Source: an uncultured Oscillibacter sp.
Lineage (GTDB): Bacteria > Bacillota > Clostridia > Oscillospirales > Oscillospiraceae
Reading direction: 5' to 3'
DNA: 16,339 nt
Assembly: GCA_900548505.1 (NCBI GenBank)
Contig: URKI01000052.1
Coordinates: 1 to 16,339 of the forward strand
Shown here: piece after piece, positions 12,640-16,339 of the stretch
Position numbering within the stretch: the first letter of the stretch is position 1
Layout: each line of letters begins with the position of its first letter
Translations under genes and position numbers: made by a program
Notes under the pieces: model-generated
Told to the model about the DNA's origin: nothing
Databases searched by the model: none
Seen by the model: the letters and a program-made list of their open reading frames with translations, nothing else

Positions 12640-13133
12640 TGAAAATGGAATGGGCACAGTGGATCTTATATTTCTTCTTTTATGCGTTTGCAGGATGGGT
12701 CTGGGAGTCTGCGTATGTTTCCGTCCTGTCCGGACAGTGGGTGAACCGCGGATTTCTCCACGGGCCTTTTATCCCCATCTACGGATTCGGCGCGGTTTTG
12801 ATCCTCATCATGACCTATTCCGTGCGGCACCATGCGGCTGCGGTCTTTTTTGTGGGAATGATCGGCGCTACGGTATTGGAATATGTGACAGGTGCCGTGC
12901 TGGAGCAGTGGTTCCACATCCGGCTCTGGGACTACTCCGCGGAACTGTGGAATCTGCAGGGGTATGTCTCCCTGGTCTCCTCGGTTTTCTGGGGCGTTCT
13001 GGCGGTGGTTCTGGTCATCTGGGTCCACCCGCTGTTCTCCTCGGTCCTCCGTCTGTGGCCCGCAGGGCTTACGGTCTCCGTGTGCTTTTTGCTGGTGACG
13101 GTGGAGGGGGCGGATCTCATCTCCCGGCTTTGA
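12636..13133 (+). CDS. CmpB-like/DUF1113 membrane protein (putative ABC-transporter type IV family)
   Basis: 165 residues with about five membrane segments. It is recognised by the conserved block FFFYAFAGWVWES, then VNRGFLHGPFIPIYGFGAV, which is typical of the PF06541 family (named ABC_trans_CmpB). A conserved-looking Glu/Trp-rich middle follows (LEYVTGAVLEQWF, RLWDYS). No ATPase partner is encoded nearby, so the ABC-transporter name is not supported here, and the function is unknown. The start at 12636 is one of two tandem ATGs, and translation may depend on the five-codon ORF just upstream. Transcription is from site 5, and a modest terminator follows the stop. Confidence 0.83.
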   Translation: MMKMEWAQWILYFFFYAFAGWVWESAYVSVLSGQWVNRGFLHGPFIPIYGFGAVLILIMTYSVRHHAAAVFFVGMIGATVLEYVTGAVLEQWFHIRLWDYSAELWNLQGYVSLVSSVFWGVLAVVLVIWVHPLFSSVLRLWPAGLTVSVCFLLVTVEGADLISRL

Positions 13134-13140
13134 AAGGAAA

Positions 13141-13168
13141 AAGCAGGTGCATCAGGACCTGTTTTTTT
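13141..13168 (+). terminator. Intrinsic terminator after the CmpB-like gene
   Basis: CAGGT (13144..13148) pairs with ACCTG (13157..13161) around an 8-nt loop. Flanking A and T runs extend the stem, and seven T follow. The stem is short but well placed, 10 nt after the stop. Confidence 0.6.
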
Positions 13169-13173
13169 CGGTT

Positions 13174-13216
13174 GGTTGGATGGACAACCGTGAAAAAGAG
13201 GGTAGCCTGCTATGCT
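13174..13216 (+). promoter_or_regulatory. Site 6: operator plus -10 of the DUF308-tspO operon
   Basis: A perfect palindrome, GGTTG-GATGGA-CAACC (13174..13189), is followed after 21 nt by TATGCT (13211..13216). The centre is at -41.5 from a start near 13223, giving a leader of about 73 nt. Confidence 0.75.
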
Positions 13217-13295
13217 GTAAATAGAGGCTGCGGGAAAAAAACAGTCCCATTGGCCCCGTGGAAATGACCGGGGCGGAAAACAGGAGGAATATGAA

Positions 13296-13907
13296 ATGAA
13301 ACAGGAAAACAACCTGCCCTATACCGTGCTGGACCAGGATGGCCGGATCATCAAGACGGAGGAAAGCGCAAAACGAGGCATACGGAAAGCGGTGTGGATC
13401 TCGGCACTGGTACTGGCGGCCCTGGGGGCTCTGGCACTGTTCTTCCCCGTGGCGGTGGGCACAGGCTTCGCATTTTTGATCACCGCGGGAGTGTTCCTTT
13501 ACGGACTGTCCCAGGGGATCACCTACTTCCGCTCCCCCAAGGAGAATCGCAGCGGGTGGACACTGGCAAACGGAAGCCTTCTGGTGATCGTTTCCGGCGT
13601 TGCCCTGTCGGGGGCGCTCATGAGTCAGCTGGGCATACTGCGGATGATCACGATCCTCTCCTTTGCGGCGGGGTTCCTGGCCGCATCCATTGGCGTGAGC
13701 CAGATCGCAGCGGGCATCGCCAATAAAACCGGGCGGGGATGGGCGCTGTTGGGCGGAGGGCTGAACCTGCTGGTGAGCTTTTTCATGTGCGTCAATCCCG
13801 TTGTCAGCTGGTTCGCCCTCACCACCGTGTGGGGAGCCTATCTTATCGCAGACGCCATCACATTACTGCTCGCCGAGCGGTGGGCGCAGACCGGGTCCCG
13901 GACCTGA
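13296..13907 (+). CDS. DUF308/HdeD-like integral membrane protein (paralogue)
   Basis: 203 residues. A charged cytosolic N-terminus of about 28 residues (MKQENNLPYTVLDQDGRIIK) precedes six hydrophobic segments in the DUF308 pattern (ALVLAALGALALFFPVAVGTG, LITAGVFLYGLSQGITYF, LLGGGLNLLVSFFMCVNPVV, WGAYLIADAITLLL). AGGAGG (13282..13287) has an 8-nt spacer to this ATG; the earlier ATG at 13291 meets a stop after two codons. It is the first gene of an operon with tspO, 21 nt apart, from site 6. It is related in family to the protein at 2982..3551, which follows ohyA. Two DUF308 genes under the same operator suggest a shared envelope-stress response, though the molecular role of DUF308 is unknown. 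Confidence 0.86.
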   Translation: MKQENNLPYTVLDQDGRIIKTEESAKRGIRKAVWISALVLAALGALALFFPVAVGTGFAFLITAGVFLYGLSQGITYFRSPKENRSGWTLANGSLLVIVSGVALSGALMSQLGILRMITILSFAAGFLAASIGVSQIAAGIANKTGRGWALLGGGLNLLVSFFMCVNPVVSWFALTTVWGAYLIADAITLLLAERWAQTGSRT

Positions 13908-13928
13908 TCTGCAGTACAGGAGGAAAAC

Positions 13929-14393
13929 ATGAAAAAACTTGGCTTTTTATTGTTCCCGGCGCTGGCGCTGGGAACGGGACTGTGGTCGGCGCGGCTTGTG
14001 GGTTCCAGCTTCACGGCGCTGTATGGGATGCTGGAAAAATCGCCCCTGTTCCCGCCGCCATCGGTCTTTCCGGTGGTGTGGACGGTACTGTATATCCTGA
14101 TGGGCGTCGGCCTTGCGTGCGTGGTGCAGCGGGGCGGAAAAGGGACCGGAATGGCCATCTTTCTCTGGGCCAGCCAGCTGGCACTGAACTTTTCGTGGAG
14201 CCTGCTGTTCTTTGGCTACGGCGCATACTGGACGGCGCTGGTCTGCCTGGGGGCACTGTGGGTGCTGATTTTGCTGATGATCCTGTCCTTCCACTCCGTC
14301 AGCCGCTTGGCTGCCTGGCTGCAGCTCCCCTACTTTCTCTGGGTCAGCTTTGCCGGATATCTCAATCTCATGATCTGCCTGCTCAATCCCTGA
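13929..14393 (+). CDS. tspO: TspO/MBR-family membrane protein (tryptophan-rich sensory protein)
   Basis: 154 residues, five membrane helices, normal length for the family. Visible signatures are SFTALYGMLEKSPLFPPPSVF with the WTVLYILMGVG loop-helix after it, QLALNFSWSLLFFG in the third helix, and LPYFLWVSFAGYLNLMI in the last. Family members bind porphyrins and cholesterol-like lipids and act in stress and tetrapyrrole handling in bacteria; the precise role here is unknown. AGGAGG (13918..13923) is 5 nt from the ATG. It is the second gene of the site 6 operon and ends at a strong bidirectional terminator. Confidence 0.93.
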   Translation: MKKLGFLLFPALALGTGLWSARLVGSSFTALYGMLEKSPLFPPPSVFPVVWTVLYILMGVGLACVVQRGGKGTGMAIFLWASQLALNFSWSLLFFGYGAYWTALVCLGALWVLILLMILSFHSVSRLAAWLQLPYFLWVSFAGYLNLMICLLNP

Positions 14394-14429
14394 ATCTACC
14401 GGGCTGATGGAAAAGGCATCCCAACCATA

Positions 14430-14470
14430 AAAAAGCCGGCCGGCGCATTTTGTGCGCCGGCCGGCTTTTT
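14430..14470. terminator. Strong bidirectional terminator
   Basis: A perfect 18-bp stem, AAAAAGCCGGCCGGCGCA (14430..14447) with its complement at 14453..14470, has a 5-nt loop and A/T tails on both sides. It separates tspO (plus) from the NagD-like gene (minus). Confidence 0.95.
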
Positions 14471-14488
14471 AGGTTCAGAAACGGAAGA

Positions 14489-15292
14489 TCACACGGAGGC
14501 GGCACGGGCCAGCTCCACGATCTCGCCCACGCCGCTGAGAACGGCGGTGGGGCGGTAGGCATAGGTTTTCAGCGTCTCCACGGTGGATACGCCGGAGAGC
14601 ACCAGAACGGTGGACATGCCGCTTTCCATGCCGGAGATCACGTCCGTGTCCATCCGGTCGCCCACCATGACGGCGTCGGCGGAGTGGCAGTGCAGCATCC
14701 GCAGGCCGGTGCGCATCATGAGGGGATTGGGCTTTCCGCAGAAATAGGCCTGGGTCCCGGTGGCCATTTCGATGGGGGCCACCAGCGCCCGGCAGGCGGG
14801 GGCGATGCCGTTTTCAATGGGGCCGGAGACGTCGGAGTTGGCGCCGATGAGCTTGGCGCCCTTCAAAACCAGGTTGGTGGCCTTGGTCAGGGTGTCCAGC
14901 GAATAGGACCGGCCCTCGCCCACTACCACGTAGTCCGGATTGACATCGTTCATGGTGATGCCTGCGTCATAGAGGGCGTTGAGAAGGCCCGCTTCTCCGA
15001 TCACAAAGGCGGAGCAGCCGGGGGCCTGCTCTTTCAAAAAGGCGGCGGTGGCCAGGGCGCTGGTGTAAAAATGCTCCTCGGAAACGTCCAGACCCATGCG
15101 GGCCAGCTTCTGCTGCAGTTCCCGGGGGGTGTATCCGCTGTTGTTGGTCAGGAAGAGATACTCCTTTTCCTCATCATGCAGCCACTGGATGAACTCACGG
15201 ACACCGGGCAGGATCCGGTTGCCGTGATAGATCACGCCGTCCATATCGCAGATAAACCCACGCTTTTGATTAAAATCGAGTGTGCGCTCCAT
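14489..15292 (-). CDS. NagD-like HAD-superfamily (IIA) sugar/nucleotide phosphatase
   Basis: 267 residues, cytosolic. All four HAD motifs are present: DMDGV (nucleophile Asp16, acid/base Asp18), TNNSG (49..53), Lys187 in GKPNP (186..190) and the metal-binding VGDRMDTD (210..217). The C2 cap between motifs II and III has the size of the NagD/AraL/p-nitrophenyl-phosphatase group, which removes phosphate from nucleotides and sugar phosphates; the substrate cannot be told. The ATG at 15292 is used because AGGAGG (15297..15302) lies 4 nt upstream; a TTG five codons earlier would start upstream of and read through that ribosome binding site. A good sigma-70 promoter lies upstream. It follows an RpiR-type regulator on the same strand, which often governs sugar-phosphate genes. 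Confidence 0.92.
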   Translation of the reverse strand: MERTLDFNQKRGFICDMDGVIYHGNRILPGVREFIQWLHDEEKEYLFLTNNSGYTPRELQQKLARMGLDVSEEHFYTSALATAAFLKEQAPGCSAFVIGEAGLLNALYDAGITMNDVNPDYVVVGEGRSYSLDTLTKATNLVLKGAKLIGANSDVSGPIENGIAPACRALVAPIEMATGTQAYFCGKPNPLMMRTGLRMLHCHSADAVMVGDRMDTDVISGMESGMSTVLVLSGVSTVETLKTYAYRPTAVLSGVGEIVELARAASV

Positions 15293-15369
15293 ATGCCCTC
15301 CTATCAAAGCAAGTCACGGTGTTTTTTGCCGGGGAGACGATCCCGGCGGCTTTCCTTGGAATCGAACTC

Positions 15370-15398
15370 AGTATAGCGCGCCCGGGAGGACTTGTAAA
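15370..15398 (-). promoter_or_regulatory. Sigma-70-type promoter of the NagD-like gene
   Basis: On the minus strand TTTACA (15393..15398), a 17-nt spacer and TATACT (15370..15375) give a start near 15363 and a leader of about 70 nt. The leader contains a GCCGGGGA/TCCCGGC hairpin (15328..15347) that is not followed by T. No GGTTG-N6-CAACC site is present here. Confidence 0.8.
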
Positions 15399-15420
15399 CA
15401 CCGGACCTGTCCGGCGGAGG

Positions 15421-16278
15421 TCAGTTTTCTGGGCGGCAAGACCCTTGCTCTGCCCGGTCCAGGGGGAAATAGGTGGTTTTCAGCTGGTGGAGACGCTCCA
15501 GCGCGTCGGTTCCCCGGGGGCCGAGCCGACTGGCTGCGGCAAGCACTAGCGCGTCCAGCAAAGCGGTGGGGGCGGACATGGAGTGGTATTCCATCTCTTC
15601 TCCCCGGTAGGCAAAGAGGCTGATATCTGCCTGCTCCTCCGGCGGGATGCAGGTGCGGCTGACAAAGGCGAGGGTCTGGTAGCCCGCGGCGCGGCGGTGC
15701 TCCAAAATGACCCGCCCCTCCCGGGACAGCTTGGAAAAGCTGAACATGACGACCAAGTCCCCGGTGCCGGCCTGGAGCAGTCCCTCCAAAAGCTCGGAGC
15801 CGCTGGAGGGCAGCAGGGAGACCGGCAGTCCCAGCCGCCGCAGGCGGAACGCCAGCATGGCCGCCAGGGGAGCCGAGGCATTTTTTCCGTGCAGGAAGAT
15901 CTGCCGGGCGGAGACCAGCGCCCCCACGCCCCGGTCAAATGCCTCCAGATCCAGCTGCTGGGCAGTCTTTTGCAGGTATAGCTGCTGGCGCTCCAACCAT
16001 GTGATGGGGGAAAACGCCAGGTCCTGGGACAGCGTGCCCGCCATTTTGGCGGCGGGACCGACAGCCTGCTCCACCACCAGGGATTTCAGGCTCTTGAAGT
16101 CGGCGCAGCCCACGTGGCGGGCAAAGCGGGAGACGGTGGCATCGGACAGGCCCAGCCGCTGGGCCAGCTGCCCGATGGAGGAAAACAAAAAGGTGTCCGT
16201 ATTGGTGTTGATGTAGTCCAGGATCTTTCGTTCCGCCCGCGTCAGTTCGCCGGGGGACACGGCAAGGCACAGTTCCAT
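15421..16278 (-). CDS. MurR/RpiR-family transcriptional regulator (HTH-SIS)
   Basis: 285 residues. The N-terminal HTH_6 domain (about 8..75) is typical: LTRAERKILDYINTN, then IGQLAQRLGLSDATVSRFAR as helix-turn-helix. The C-terminal SIS domain (about 110..245) has the sugar-phosphate-binding pattern ARQIFLHGKNASAPLAAM and DLVVMFSFSKLSREG. Such regulators bind a sugar phosphate and control amino-sugar or sugar catabolism; which sugar is unknown. The true start is the ATG at 16278 with AGGAGG (16285..16290) 6 nt away. An apparent longer frame to 16323 takes its extra residues (including MCIRDR) from sequencing adapter and should not be annotated. The gene appears complete; its promoter lies beyond the contig. 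The NagD-like gene downstream is a possible target. Confidence 0.92.
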   Translation of the reverse strand: MELCLAVSPGELTRAERKILDYINTNTDTFLFSSIGQLAQRLGLSDATVSRFARHVGCADFKSLKSLVVEQAVGPAAKMAGTLSQDLAFSPITWLERQQLYLQKTAQQLDLEAFDRGVGALVSARQIFLHGKNASAPLAAMLAFRLRRLGLPVSLLPSSGSELLEGLLQAGTGDLVVMFSFSKLSREGRVILEHRRAAGYQTLAFVSRTCIPPEEQADISLFAYRGEEMEYHSMSAPTALLDALVLAAASRLGPRGTDALERLHQLKTTYFPLDRAEQGSCRPEN

Positions 16279-16294
16279 GGAGGGCCTCCTGTTC

Positions 16295-16339
16295 CTGTCT
16301 CTTATACACATCTCCGAGCCCACGAGACCGGAGCCTATC
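16295..16339 (+). other. Untrimmed Illumina Nextera adapter (non-genomic)
   Basis: From 16295 the sequence is the Nextera transposase end, CTGTCTCTTATACACATCT (16295..16313). It continues as CCGAGCCCACGAGAC (16314..16328), then an 8-base index CGGAGCCT (16329..16336), then ATC, which begins the standard i7 flank. The genomic sequence therefore ends at 16294. The index matches, from memory, a Nextera XT v2 i7 index (N720). Confidence 0.97.

Noticed and set aside
12449..13189. Repeated hairpins as REP-like elements or RNA hairpins
   Set aside because: They also occur at 5491, 8005 and 9371, always upstream of starts and at a fixed 21 nt from a -10 outside the presumed transcript, which fits DNA operators and not dispersed repeats or RNA elements.
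15401..15414. CCGGACCTGTCCGG palindrome after the RpiR-type gene as a terminator
   Set aside because: The stem is short with no T-run (TGTTTAC follows on the minus strand), and it lies at the -35 side of the next promoter. It could be an operator, but there is no second copy to support this.
15935..16309. Protein frame starting MYKRQ at the right end
   Set aside because: Its first residues come from adapter sequence, and the rest is an out-of-frame reading of the RpiR-type regulator.

Overview
The window is a single assembled contig, mostly GC-rich, of the kind found in gut Clostridia (Oscillospiraceae-like, e.g. Flavonifractor, Lawsonibacter or Oscillibacter relatives; inferred from gene content such as SLH surface proteins, oleate hydratase, TspO, DUF308 proteins and strong AGGAGG ribosome binding sites). 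No rRNA, tRNA, insertion sequence or CRISPR array was seen. Both ends are assembly edges. The left end lies inside a 27-nt coding tandem repeat. The right end (16295..16339) is untrimmed Illumina Nextera adapter with an index, not genomic DNA.

Layout. 1-653 (minus): the start of an exported repeat protein under a c-di-GMP-I riboswitch. 1110-2675 (plus): a two-gene split chromate-type transporter behind a structured, attenuator-like leader. 2914-5506 (minus): oleate hydratase followed by a DUF308/HdeD-like membrane protein. 5533-8020 (minus): an LRR/SLH surface protein. 8062-8906 (plus): a Crp/Fnr-family regulator. 8946-9386 (minus): a small exported protein. 9453-11396 (plus): a condensation-type acyltransferase and a zinc-ribbon DUF6320-like membrane protein, converging on an HSL-type alpha/beta hydrolase (11452-12378, minus). 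12549-14470 (plus): a CmpB/DUF1113-like membrane protein, a second DUF308 protein and TspO. 14489-16278 (minus): a NagD-like HAD phosphatase and an RpiR-family regulator.

Main discovery candidate. A 16-bp palindrome, GGTTG-N6-CAACC, occurs at six intergenic places. At every one the operator edge is exactly 21 nt from a -10-like hexamer and no TTGACA-like -35 is present. The operator centre is therefore at -41.5, the class II activator position of the Crp/Fnr family. The six promoters drive ohyA(-DUF308), the LRR/SLH gene, the small exported protein, the alpha/beta hydrolase, the CmpB-like gene and DUF308-tspO. The Crp/Fnr gene sits in the middle, divergent from one of the sites. I infer a local regulon for envelope or fatty-acid functions, controlled by this regulator with a non-CRP, non-FNR operator. 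The chrA leader is a second candidate: it can form mutually exclusive helices ending in an intrinsic terminator.
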